A DNA stretch of 6,469 bases, from positions 1 through 6,469 of the forward strand of contig CAYJPT010000131.1 of the NCBI GenBank assembly GCA_964372165.1. Reading direction: 5' to 3'. Position 1 is the stretch's first letter. Every line of letters starts with the position of its first letter. The notes beneath the pieces are model-generated. The model saw only the letters and a list, made by a program, of their open reading frames with translations. It was not told the DNA's origin and made no database searches. The stretch is from CAYJAD01 sp964372165. GTDB lineage: Bacteria; Desulfobacterota; Desulfovibrionia; Desulfovibrionales; Desulfovibrionaceae. A program made the position numbers and the translations under genes. Shown in pieces: positions 1-5,225 of the stretch.

Positions 1-34
1 AAAAAAACATGGTTTTTTGCTCTCATTCGGCATG

Positions 35-60
35 CAAAGTAGGCACAACTGCCTACTTTG
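35..60. repeat. Perfect 11-bp hairpin downstream of the maturase gene
   Basis: The arms CAAAGTAGGCA (35-45) and TGCCTACTTTG (50-60) are perfectly complementary around a 4-base loop. The hairpin lies about 50 bases past the stop codon of the minus-strand maturase gene, so it could end or stabilise that transcript. However, neither side has an adjacent T run: on the minus strand the stem is followed by CATGCCG. It is therefore not a textbook intrinsic terminator. It may instead be part of a mobile-element end, because a similar GGCACA(A)CTGCC hairpin sits next to the matching repeat at the right edge. Confidence 0.5.
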
Positions 61-61
61 T

Positions 62-113
62 AAGGAAACGCACAATATGTTTTTTGACTTGTTAATTTAA
101 TCAGCGTTTCCTT
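62..113. repeat. Short symmetric element with 10-bp inverted arms
   Basis: AAGGAAACGC (62-71) is repeated in perfect inverted orientation as GCGTTTCCTT (104-113), separated by 32 AT-rich bases. The right arm abuts the maturase stop codon (113-115). The arrangement resembles a miniature mobile-element remnant, or the terminal repeat of an insertion sequence lying to the left. No convincing target-site duplication is visible: the flanks are TAA on one side and TTT/TTA on the other. A long-range hairpin acting as a transcript end for the maturase gene is the alternative. Confidence 0.4.
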
Positions 114-116
114 TAT
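97..116 (-). repeat. Left copy of an edge repeat (terminal-repeat-like)
   Basis: Read on the minus strand this is ATAAAGGAAACGCTGATTAA. It matches 17 of 20 bases of positions 6382-6401 read on the plus strand, so the two copies face each other in inverted orientation about 6.3 kb apart. The conserved core is AAGGAAAYGCTGATT. Both copies are followed inward, at different distances, by a GGCA/TGCC hairpin and then by a GCAAAAAAC-like string. Sharing that order suggests related elements rather than one chance match. No family can be assigned. Confidence 0.4.
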
Positions 117-1399
117 TTAATGTTTTGCATACATTGCTCTGCCATGGCTCGGATATGCGGTTTTGCATAGGAATAAAAGTGTTTAAATCCAGGGCAAAGG
201 TAGTTTAAAGCATGCCCTACATTGGCTGTGTACACAAAACGATGACGTGGACATTGCCCCCAACATAGCGCCCCATGAGGACAATGTAGGCATTCTATAG
301 CCAATTCGTTTTGTTTTTTAAATGCAAAGGCTTGTTGCTTGGCTGAGAATACAAGTTCTTTGAGTCTTGAATTATTTATATTTCCAAGATAATACTCAGA
401 ATTAACATAATGGTCACAACTATAAACACTTCCGTCATATTCCATAGCTACACCCTTGCCACAAATTTGTCCTGTGGTGCAAATTTGAGCTGGTAGGCCA
501 AGAGTTTGTGCAACGGCAGTTTCAAACCAATTTACTAAAACACGTCCAAAGTCATTATTTTTCCATAGGTCAAAAGTTGAACATAAAAATCTTCCCCAAT
601 CTTCTGGGACAACAGACCATGGAGTCACAAAGTTTTGTATTTTAGATGAATTTTGATAATGCTTAGTTTTAGGTAAAGATTCTTTTTTCCAGTGATGTGG
701 TGCGCAAGTTTCAAATGAAATTGGTTCTACACAAGGGTTAAATTGCACATATGTTGAACCAACGGTTTTAGTCAAAAAGTCATAAACCTCTTGGGGTTTG
801 GTTGCATTATGCTTATTCACAGTGGTCAGGGTCGTAAAAGGTACAGTATGTTTTTGTAAATATGCAAGGCCCTGCATAACCTTACTAAAGCTACCTTTAC
901 CATGTGTGTCAATACGGTATAAATTGTGTATTTCTTCTGGTCCATCAAGGGACAAACCTACTAAAAAATCATACTCTTTTAAGAATATAGCCCAATCATC
1001 TGTAAGCAATGTGCCATTGGTTTGCAAAGTATTTGCAACATTTTTTCCATCTGTATTGTGCTTTTGTTGCAGGTGCAAAACTTTTTCAAAAAATTTTATG
1101 CCTAGTAGAGTGGGTTCTCCACCTTGCCAAGAAAATACAATGTTATCATGCTCATTACTACTAATATATTGGGATATTAGGGCCTCAAGAGTGGCGTCGC
1201 TCATGCTATGATTATTAGATGTGTAACACGTTGAAGTGTTACCCTGTGGCATGCTGTCATTGTTTAGCAAATCTTTTTTATGCAAATAATAACAATAAGT
1301 ACAATCAAGGTTACACATAGCACCAATAGGTTTTATCATAATATGATAACGATGCCTTTGGTCACTGTGTTGCAGATATATTTGCTTGTTATTTTTCAT
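113..1399 (-). CDS. Anaerobic sulfatase-maturating enzyme (radical SAM/SPASM)
   Basis: The 428-residue protein is a radical SAM enzyme of the anSME type. Known members oxidise a Cys or Ser in a sulfatase active-site motif to C-alpha-formylglycine in the cytoplasm, using S-adenosylmethionine and three Fe-S clusters. Visible here are the radical SAM cysteines C29-x3-C33-x2-C36, GGEP at 93-96, and LSLDGP near 149-154. The C-terminal SPASM domain carries all eight expected cysteines (307, 313, 328, 370, 373, 379, 383, 402). C328-D329 matches the Cys-Asp pair that holds the catalytic Asp in characterised anSMEs. At 428 residues it is longer than the roughly 370 usual; the extra length appears near 41-65 and 224-265. 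The ATG at 1399 has only a weak, distant ribosome site (GAAAGG, 11 nt away). Met21 is an alternative start but has no better site. No sulfatase is in the window, so a different peptide substrate is possible. Confidence 0.9.
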   Translation of the reverse strand: MKNNKQIYLQHSDQRHRYHIMIKPIGAMCNLDCTYCYYLHKKDLLNNDSMPQGNTSTCYTSNNHSMSDATLEALISQYISSNEHDNIVFSWQGGEPTLLGIKFFEKVLHLQQKHNTDGKNVANTLQTNGTLLTDDWAIFLKEYDFLVGLSLDGPEEIHNLYRIDTHGKGSFSKVMQGLAYLQKHTVPFTTLTTVNKHNATKPQEVYDFLTKTVGSTYVQFNPCVEPISFETCAPHHWKKESLPKTKHYQNSSKIQNFVTPWSVVPEDWGRFLCSTFDLWKNNDFGRVLVNWFETAVAQTLGLPAQICTTGQICGKGVAMEYDGSVYSCDHYVNSEYYLGNINNSRLKELVFSAKQQAFAFKKQNELAIECLHCPHGALCWGQCPRHRFVYTANVGHALNYLCPGFKHFYSYAKPHIRAMAEQCMQNIK

Positions 1400-1483
1400 G
1401 TTAGCAGGAGCCTTTCTGTGTCAAAATAAGGATAAGAGTAGTTTTTAGCACCATACTTTAAGAAAAAGTATATTAACATAAAA

Positions 1484-1520
1484 AATTATATAAATGTATA
1501 GATGAACTATTTATATAATT
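1484..1520 (-). repeat. 12-bp perfect inverted repeat in the maturase 5' leader
   Basis: AATTATATAAAT (1484-1495) and ATTTATATAATT (1509-1520) are perfectly complementary around a 13-base loop. They lie just downstream of the candidate maturase promoter, so the transcript would begin with this AT-only stem-loop. It could stabilise the 5' end or be a protein-binding dyad. The region is extremely AT-rich, which raises the chance of coincidence. Confidence 0.4.
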
Positions 1521-1530
1521 GCTTGTCTTT

Positions 1531-1558
1531 ATAGTACACTTATAAAATTTATAGTCAA
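1531..1558 (-). promoter_or_regulatory. Candidate sigma-70 promoter for the maturase gene
   Basis: On the minus strand, TTGACT (1558-1553, five of six to the -35 consensus) is followed after 16 bases by TACTAT (1536-1531, four of six to the -10). The spacer holds the dyad TATAAA-T-TTTATA, a possible operator. Transcription would start near 1524 and leave a leader of about 125 nt. The AT richness means other -10-like strings exist nearby. Confidence 0.4.
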
Positions 1559-1789
1559 TGACAAATTTGATATCCATGTATAAGTATTGTGATTATAAAG
1601 AAATATTAATAAATTTTAAATTGCTTAATGTGTGATGTGTTGTTAGTGTAACTTAATTAACTGACATTAAAAAAAATATATGACTGATAAAGAAAAGATA
1701 TTAAGCTAAAAACAACAATTAATGTATAATTTGAATTTAACATAATCGTTGTTTTGGTCTGATTTAATCATACAGATATTTAGAAAATA

Positions 1790-1835
1790 AGTGGAGCGTG
1801 ACAAACTACTTGTAAAAGCAATTTACACGCCCCAC
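1790..1835 (-). terminator. Candidate terminator of the regulator gene
   Basis: Read on the minus strand, GTGGGGCGTG (1835-1826) pairs with CACGCTCCAC (1800-1791), ten pairs with one G-U. The pairing is followed by TTATTTTCT. The 25-base loop can itself pair (TGTAAA at 1811-1816 with TTTACA at 1822-1827). A second small hairpin, CAAGTT-GTT-AACTTG (1841-1855), lies between this stem and the stop codon. The tail is only moderately T-rich and the loop is long, so this is a probable rather than certain terminator. Confidence 0.5.
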
Positions 1836-1862
1836 AAAGTCAAGTTGTTAACTTGCTATAGC

Positions 1863-2618
1863 TTAATGTCTGGCATATGCAGCCAATTTATCAAGGTCTG
1901 AAATGACTAACCGTGATTTTGTGCAGCGTGAAATAATTTGTTCATCCTTGAGGCGACGAAGAATTTTACCAAGCCAACTACGTCTTACGCATAGTAGTGA
2001 GGCTATTTCTTCATGTGTTACCCCAAGTGGAACTTCAAGAGCATTGCCATAACTACGTGAAAGCTCAAGCATTAATTTGCATGTATTTGCAAAAGCATTT
2101 CCGCCTGCAATATTGGCAATTCTTCGCATATAGTACATATTTTTTAACGATTGCGCTCGTACTAAACCAAGTAGAAGATGAGGATGATCCTCAGCAAAGT
2201 GCTCGGTTAAGAACAAAGCTTCTGGAAAAAAATAAGCCTCAACCGGTGTAATTGTGTAAATTGAGTAGTGGGGGGTATACTCATGCATTGTTAAATCATA
2301 CATGAGAGTTCCTTCCCCTAGATGATAGAGGGTCACTGCCTTGTCATTGTCATCATTATGTATGACACGCACTTTACCATGTTTTAGATAGTAAAATCCG
2401 CTTTGACCATCTTGAGTTGGGGGAATGTATTCTTTTGTATTGAAGGTGAGATAACGTCCTATGTGGAGCATGCTTTCCCATTCGCGTGAAGTGTCAACAA
2501 TCCAAATGGGGTTATAATAGAATTCTTTTTTTCTTTGCGCACCAGAAAATGGATAATTTCCTTTGCTAGTTGTGCGTACATCATCAAAGTTTGGCATTTT
2601 TTTTGTATAATTAACCAT
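1863..2618 (-). CDS. Crp/Fnr-superfamily transcriptional regulator
   Basis: Using the ATG at 2618, the protein has 251 residues. That start has AAGAGG seven bases upstream; the in-frame TTG six bases further up is less likely. A cNMP-binding-like beta-barrel spans roughly 52-140, with FYYLKHGKVRV at 75-85 and YHLGEGTLMYDL at 98-109. A dimerisation helix follows at about 145-175. A Crp-type winged helix-turn-helix occupies about 198-240, with VTHEEIASLLCVRRSWLGKI at 200-219 and its recognition helix near 211-223. There is no N-terminal cysteine cluster as in Fnr (the only cysteines are 180, 210 and 232) and no GExxxxxRSA cAMP signature, so the effector is probably neither oxygen through a [4Fe-4S] cluster nor cAMP. 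A small-molecule sensor of the CprK/HcpR kind is plausible but unproven. A small ORF overlaps the start by 8 nt, and dyads upstream hint at autoregulation. Confidence 0.85.
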   Translation of the reverse strand: MVNYTKKMPNFDDVRTTSKGNYPFSGAQRKKEFYYNPIWIVDTSREWESMLHIGRYLTFNTKEYIPPTQDGQSGFYYLKHGKVRVIHNDDNDKAVTLYHLGEGTLMYDLTMHEYTPHYSIYTITPVEAYFFPEALFLTEHFAEDHPHLLLGLVRAQSLKNMYYMRRIANIAGGNAFANTCKLMLELSRSYGNALEVPLGVTHEEIASLLCVRRSWLGKILRRLKDEQIISRCTKSRLVISDLDKLAAYARH

Positions 2619-2718
2619 AATCAAACCTCTTTAGTTTTTTGAATAATAAATATTGGGGAATTTTGTTTAACCTTATCACAGTTTGTGCACTTAGCAATAG
2701 AAAATTAACATTTTCCAT
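2611..2718 (-). CDS. 35-residue small ORF coupled to the regulator gene
   Basis: A minus-strand ATG at 2718 is preceded by a perfect AAGGAGG with a seven-base spacer, the strongest ribosome binding site in the window. The frame runs 35 codons and stops at TAA (2613-2611), five bases past the regulator ATG. The two frames therefore overlap by 8 nt, an arrangement typical of translational coupling. The peptide starts MENVNFLLLSAQTV, has a hydrophobic N-terminal third, and ends with a basic stretch (FKKLKRF) and DYG. It contains no cysteine. I do not recognise it. It could be a leader peptide controlling regulator translation or a real small protein. The regulator has its own AAGAGG site inside this ORF, so translation of one should affect the other. 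Confidence 0.6.
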   Translation of the reverse strand: MENVNFLLLSAQTVIRLNKIPQYLLFKKLKRFDYG

Positions 2719-2764
2719 AAAAAATCCTCCTTTTTGTTAAATAGGTTTTTGTTAGCGCTGTAAC

Positions 2765-2797
2765 TGTATAACATAAACATAGATTAGTCTATAGCAA
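2765..2797 (-). promoter_or_regulatory. Candidate promoter for the small ORF and regulator
   Basis: On the minus strand there is an extended -10-like TGTTATACA (2773-2765). Alternatively TTGCTA (2797-2792) and TGTTAT (2773-2768) are separated by 18 bases. Transcription would start near 2758, giving a leader of about 40 nt before the small ORF. The -35 region is covered by the dyads at 2779-2811. The hexamers are imperfect, so this is only a candidate. Confidence 0.35.
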
Positions 2798-2811
2798 TTT
2801 AATAAATTGCT
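2779..2811. promoter_or_regulatory. Two abutting dyads, candidate operator
   Basis: ATAGA-TTAG-TCTAT (2779-2792) has 5-base arms and a 4-base spacer, the geometry of an Fnr-type site. It directly abuts a perfect 19-bp palindrome, AGCAATTTA-A-TAAATTGCT (2793-2811). Both cover the -35 region of the candidate regulator promoter. Crp/Fnr proteins bind such dyads and often control their own genes, so autoregulation is a reasonable inference. Neither dyad matches the Fnr (TTGAT-N4-ATCAA) or Crp (TGTGA-N6-TCACA) consensus. Confidence 0.45.
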
Positions 2812-3042
2812 TATTAAAATAAAAAATAAAATTCAGAAATTCATTTTGCATAAAAAAAATTTAGTATTACAATATAATATCTAGAAGTAGATTTGATTAT
2901 ATTTTGCTGTTCATACAATGGTTAATATAATTTGTGTATAGTCATGTAAGATTTTTTTTCTATTATATTTATATGTTGTGTGAATGTGCATTTAAATGTC
3001 ACTTTTTCGCATAGAATTAATTTTTTTTCATGCAAAATAAAG
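2812..3042. other. AT-rich divergent intergenic region, no gene seen
   Basis: This stretch separates the minus-strand regulator unit from the plus-strand sec operon. I see no open frame with a ribosome binding site. It contains a composite dyad (ATATAAT at 2872-2878, ATCTA-GAAG-TAGAT at 2879-2892, ATTATAT at 2896-2902), a plus-strand promoter candidate at 2904-2931, several T and A runs, and the 10-bp palindrome CATTTAAATG at 2989-2998. Confidence 0.5.
2904..2931 (+). promoter_or_regulatory. Upstream candidate promoter for the sec operon
   Basis: TTGCTG (2904-2909) is followed after 16 bases by a perfect TATAAT (2926-2931). It points toward yajC but would give a leader of about 200 nt. In sequence this AT-rich a TATAAT can arise by chance and the -35 is poor, so the promoter nearer the gene is at least as likely. 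Confidence 0.25.
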
Positions 3043-3071
3043 TTGCACCTTTTTTATTATATGGCTAGTAT
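3043..3071 (+). promoter_or_regulatory. Proximal candidate promoter for yajC-secD-secF
   Basis: TTGCAC (3043-3048) and TAGTAT (3066-3071) are separated by an ideal 17 bases. Transcription would start near 3078, immediately before the hairpin at 3081-3105, and leave a leader of about 58 nt. The hexamers match the consensus only partly (three and four of six). Confidence 0.35.
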
Positions 3072-3080
3072 GCCAAATTC

Positions 3081-3105
3081 ATATGCAAGGATTAGCCTTG
3101 CATAT
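3081..3105 (+). promoter_or_regulatory. Perfect 10-bp hairpin in the yajC 5' leader
   Basis: ATATGCAAGG (3081-3090) pairs perfectly with CCTTGCATAT (3096-3105) around the loop ATTAG. Thirteen bases later a seven-T run (3119-3125) leads straight into the yajC ribosome site GGGAGG (3126-3131). The distance from stem to T run is too long for a standard terminator. The stem may instead protect the 5' end of the operon mRNA or present the ribosome site. Confidence 0.5.
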
Positions 3106-3135
3106 ATTTAAAACGCTGTTTTTTTGGGAGGCATC

Positions 3136-3498
3136 ATGTTTTTTGAATCTATCGCTTTTGCAATGGGTCCAGCACCCGGAGCCGGCGGTCAGGCCGGTGG
3201 CGCTGATATGCTTGTGCAATTTGTTCCACTTATACTTATGTTGGGTATTTTTTGGTTCTTACTCATTCGCCCGCAACAAAAACGTGCCAAAGAGCACAAA
3301 GCCATGTTAGAAAATTTAAAACGTGGCGATTATATAATCACATCTGGTGGTATGATTGGTCGTATACTTGAGATTGAAACTGACGTTGTGTTACTTGAGT
3401 GCGGCGAATCTAAACTTCGCATCAGTCGTGGTGCCATTGGTGGCTTATATAATGCTTCGGCTAAATCAGCTCCGGCTCCGGAAGAAAAGAAAGGTTGA
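3136..3498 (+). CDS. yajC: Sec translocase accessory subunit YajC
   Basis: The 120-residue protein is a YajC, the small inner-membrane partner of SecDF at the SecYEG translocon. After a short N-terminus with a Gly/Ala-rich stretch (about 11-23), one membrane segment spans about 25-44 and is followed by RPQQKRAKEHKAML (45-58), the family hallmark. A small cytoplasmic domain follows, with GDYIITSGGMIGRI at 64-77. The C-terminal tail is charged and Pro/Ala-rich (SAPAPEEKKG). The ATG at 3136 is chosen because GGGAGG sits at 3126-3131; the in-frame TTG at 3124 would overlap that site. The length is normal for the family. It is the first gene of a conserved yajC-secD-secF operon. Confidence 0.95.
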   Translation: MFFESIAFAMGPAPGAGGQAGGADMLVQFVPLILMLGIFWFLLIRPQQKRAKEHKAMLENLKRGDYIITSGGMIGRILEIETDVVLLECGESKLRISRGAIGGLYNASAKSAPAPEEKKG

Positions 3499-3538
3499 GG
3501 CATATAATCTTGCAGGGTCAAGATATACTAGTTTAATA

Positions 3539-3570
3539 TATGCCGTGTAGTTTTGTATCTGCACGGCATA
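3539..3570 (+). promoter_or_regulatory. 12-bp hairpin between yajC and secD
   Basis: TATGCCGTGTAG (3539-3550) pairs with CTGCACGGCATA (3559-3570), twelve pairs with one G-U, around an 8-base loop. It lies in the 132-base gap between yajC and secD. The next bases are ATAATAAA rather than T residues, so it is not an intrinsic terminator on this strand. It could be an mRNA processing or stability element that sets the yajC to secD ratio. Confidence 0.5.
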
Positions 3571-3630
3571 ATAATAAATAGCCGCTCATTTTATTGATGG
3601 CTTTAATTTGGTTATTGGGAAGGTATTTTA

Positions 3631-5211
3631 ATGTCCTCGTTTCGTTGGCGTATTATTGTTGCAATCTTGGTTTTTGTTATAAGTCTTATTTATGCTTTGC
3701 CTAGTATTCCGGTAGTGAAGCAGTCGGCCTTGGGAAATTTGTTGCCAAAGTCACAAATCAATCTCGGTCTAGACCTTAAAGGTGGCATACATTTAACTCT
3801 TGAAGTTGATGTTGAAAAGGCTGTGACTAACTCCCTAGCGCAGCTTGGGCAAGATATTAGGGCTGAAGCTCAAGATCAGGGCATTAGTGTGCTGCGTCCG
3901 CGCATGATAAATGCTACTACTCTTGAATTTGTGCTGGTGCGTGTAGGTCAAGATGCAGAGCTTAGAGCACTTTTGCAAGAGCGTTTTGCAAATCTTGAAA
4001 TTGTTAGTACAACACCTACGGAAAGTGGGCAACTATACGCTGTGACATTTATAGATGCCGCTAAAAAGGCTGTGGAAGATATGGCGCAAGAACAAGCCTT
4101 GCGTACCATACGTAATCGTATTGACCAATTTGGCGTAGCTGAGCCAGACATCCGTAAGCAAGCAAATTATCGCATTCAAATTCAACTACCCGGTATTTCT
4201 GATCCAAGGCGAGCAGTGCAATTAATTGGTCAAACTGCGCATCTTGAGTTTCACATAGTGCGTGAAGATGTTGATCCAAATCAAAGCATATTACCTCCTG
4301 GTGTTATTGCTTTACCCATGATTAGCCGCCAAGGGGATGGGGTTGAGAGTACAACACGTATTGCCCTTGAAAAAGATGCTGTGCTTACAGGCGAAGATGT
4401 AATTGATGCTCGGCCAAGCTTTGACCAAACTAACCAAGCCTATGTACTTTTAAGTTTTAATAATCGCGGTGCTACCGCATTTGACCGCTTAACAGCTGAA
4501 AATGTTGGTAAACGCATGGCCATTGTGCTTGATAAAAAAGTTTACTCTGCGCCCACAATTAATGAACGTATTTCAGGCGGTCGGGCAAGTATTACAGGGA
4601 ATTTTAGTACTGACGAAGCTCAAGATTTAGCCTTGGTTTTACGTGCCGGATCATTACCAGCCCCTGTTCATATTCTTGAAGAAAGAACCGTTGGTCCATC
4701 ACTTGGGCAAGAATCTATTGATAGTGGTATGCGTGCCGCAATAGTTGGAGCATTGGCTGTTATAGTGTTTATGGCAATTTACTATGGTTTGAGTGGTCTT
4801 ATTGCCAATGCAATGCTTATCTTTACCATGACCATGGTGCTTGCAGGTATGGCAGCCTTTGGAGCAACGCTAACTTTACCGGGTATTGCTGGTATAGTTT
4901 TAACAATTGGTATGGCAGTTGATGCAAATGTGCTTATTTTTGAGCGTATTAGAGAGGAGATGCGACGAGGATTAACCTCTCTTGCGGCTGTTAATGCAGG
5001 TTTTGAGCGTGCTTCACTCTCTATTATTGATTCAAACCTTACGACAATAATTGCAACTATCATTTTGTATCAATTTGGTACCGGACCTGTACGCGGTTTT
5101 GCAGTAACCTTATCTCTTGGTATTTTGGCCTCTATGTTTACAGCTATCGTTGTATCGCGAGGAATTTTTGAACTTTGGGCTCGCAAGTCCACAAAGGGCA
5201 TTAGCATCTAA
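3631..5211 (+). CDS. secD: Protein translocase subunit SecD
   Basis: SecD partners SecF as an RND-type inner-membrane complex that uses the proton motive force to pull exported proteins through SecYEG. The 526-residue protein has a first membrane helix at about 7-25 and the conserved NLGLDLKGGIHL at 44-55. A large periplasmic region runs from about 28 to 365, including LRTIRNRIDQFGVAEPDI (157-174) and a P1-head-like section near 250-340. Five C-terminal helices follow at about 367-386, 390-410, 413-435, 464-483 and 488-508. The signature LPGIAGIVLTIGMAVDANVL (416-435) holds D431, the counterpart of the Asp implicated in proton coupling. EERTVGPSLGQESI (350-363) is also typical. Length is close to that usual for non-enteric SecD and somewhat shorter than the roughly 615 residues in E. 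coli. The start has GGGAAGG seven bases upstream. The stop overlaps the secF ribosome site. Confidence 0.97.
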   Translation: MSSFRWRIIVAILVFVISLIYALPSIPVVKQSALGNLLPKSQINLGLDLKGGIHLTLEVDVEKAVTNSLAQLGQDIRAEAQDQGISVLRPRMINATTLEFVLVRVGQDAELRALLQERFANLEIVSTTPTESGQLYAVTFIDAAKKAVEDMAQEQALRTIRNRIDQFGVAEPDIRKQANYRIQIQLPGISDPRRAVQLIGQTAHLEFHIVREDVDPNQSILPPGVIALPMISRQGDGVESTTRIALEKDAVLTGEDVIDARPSFDQTNQAYVLLSFNNRGATAFDRLTAENVGKRMAIVLDKKVYSAPTINERISGGRASITGNFSTDEAQDLALVLRAGSLPAPVHILEERTVGPSLGQESIDSGMRAAIVGALAVIVFMAIYYGLSGLIANAMLIFTMTMVLAGMAAFGATLTLPGIAGIVLTIGMAVDANVLIFERIREEMRRGLTSLAAVNAGFERASLSIIDSNLTTIIATIILYQFGTGPVRGFAVTLSLGILASMFTAIVVSRGIFELWARKSTKGISI

Positions 5212-5225
5212 GGAAGTGTAGATAT

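Larger units (their letters stand above)
1400..1862. other. 463-bp AT-rich gap between maturase and regulator genes
   Basis: This gap lies between two minus-strand genes. From right to left it holds a hairpin and candidate terminator behind the regulator (1790-1855), a featureless AT-rich stretch (about 1560-1780), a candidate maturase promoter (1531-1558), a 12-bp inverted repeat (1484-1520) and a 7-bp hairpin (1453-1471: ATACTTT, 5-base loop, AAAGTAT). I found no open frame with a ribosome binding site on either strand. A terminator plus a separate promoter suggests the two genes are transcribed independently. Confidence 0.6.

Noticed and set aside
1..20. AAAAAAC-ATG-GTTTTTT as a terminator at the left edge
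   Set aside because: The stem is almost entirely A-T with a 3-base loop, and sequence to the left is missing, so it cannot be judged.
798..1211. 137-codon open frame on the plus strand
   Set aside because: It lies wholly antisense to the maturase gene, which carries all family motifs, and has no ribosome site or recognisable sequence.
2619..2624. TTG at 2624 as the regulator start
   Set aside because: The ATG at 2618 has AAGAGG at a seven-base spacing; the TTG would be almost on top of that site.
2985..3003. TGTG-CATTTAAATG-TCAC as a Crp site
   Set aside because: The half-sites are separated by ten bases rather than the spacing of TGTGA-N6-TCACA; only the CATTTAAATG core is symmetric.
3124..3135. 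TTG at 3124 as an upstream yajC start
   Set aside because: The GGGAGG ribosome site lies inside this extension and fits the ATG at 3136.
3083..3310. 75-codon plus-strand frame overlapping the start of yajC
   Set aside because: It runs out of frame through yajC, its start sits in the leader hairpin, and it has no ribosome site.
3540..3581. 13-codon frame starting in the yajC-secD hairpin
   Set aside because: There is no ribosome binding site, and the ATG is part of the stem.
3597..3704. 35-codon hydrophobic frame (MALIWLLGRYF...) overlapping secD
   Set aside because: It looked like a possible secDF leader peptide but has no ribosome binding site upstream. The only good site, GGGAAGG, serves the secD ATG.
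4782..5063. 93-codon minus-strand frame inside secD
   Set aside because: It is antisense to the conserved SecD membrane domain and has no support of its own.
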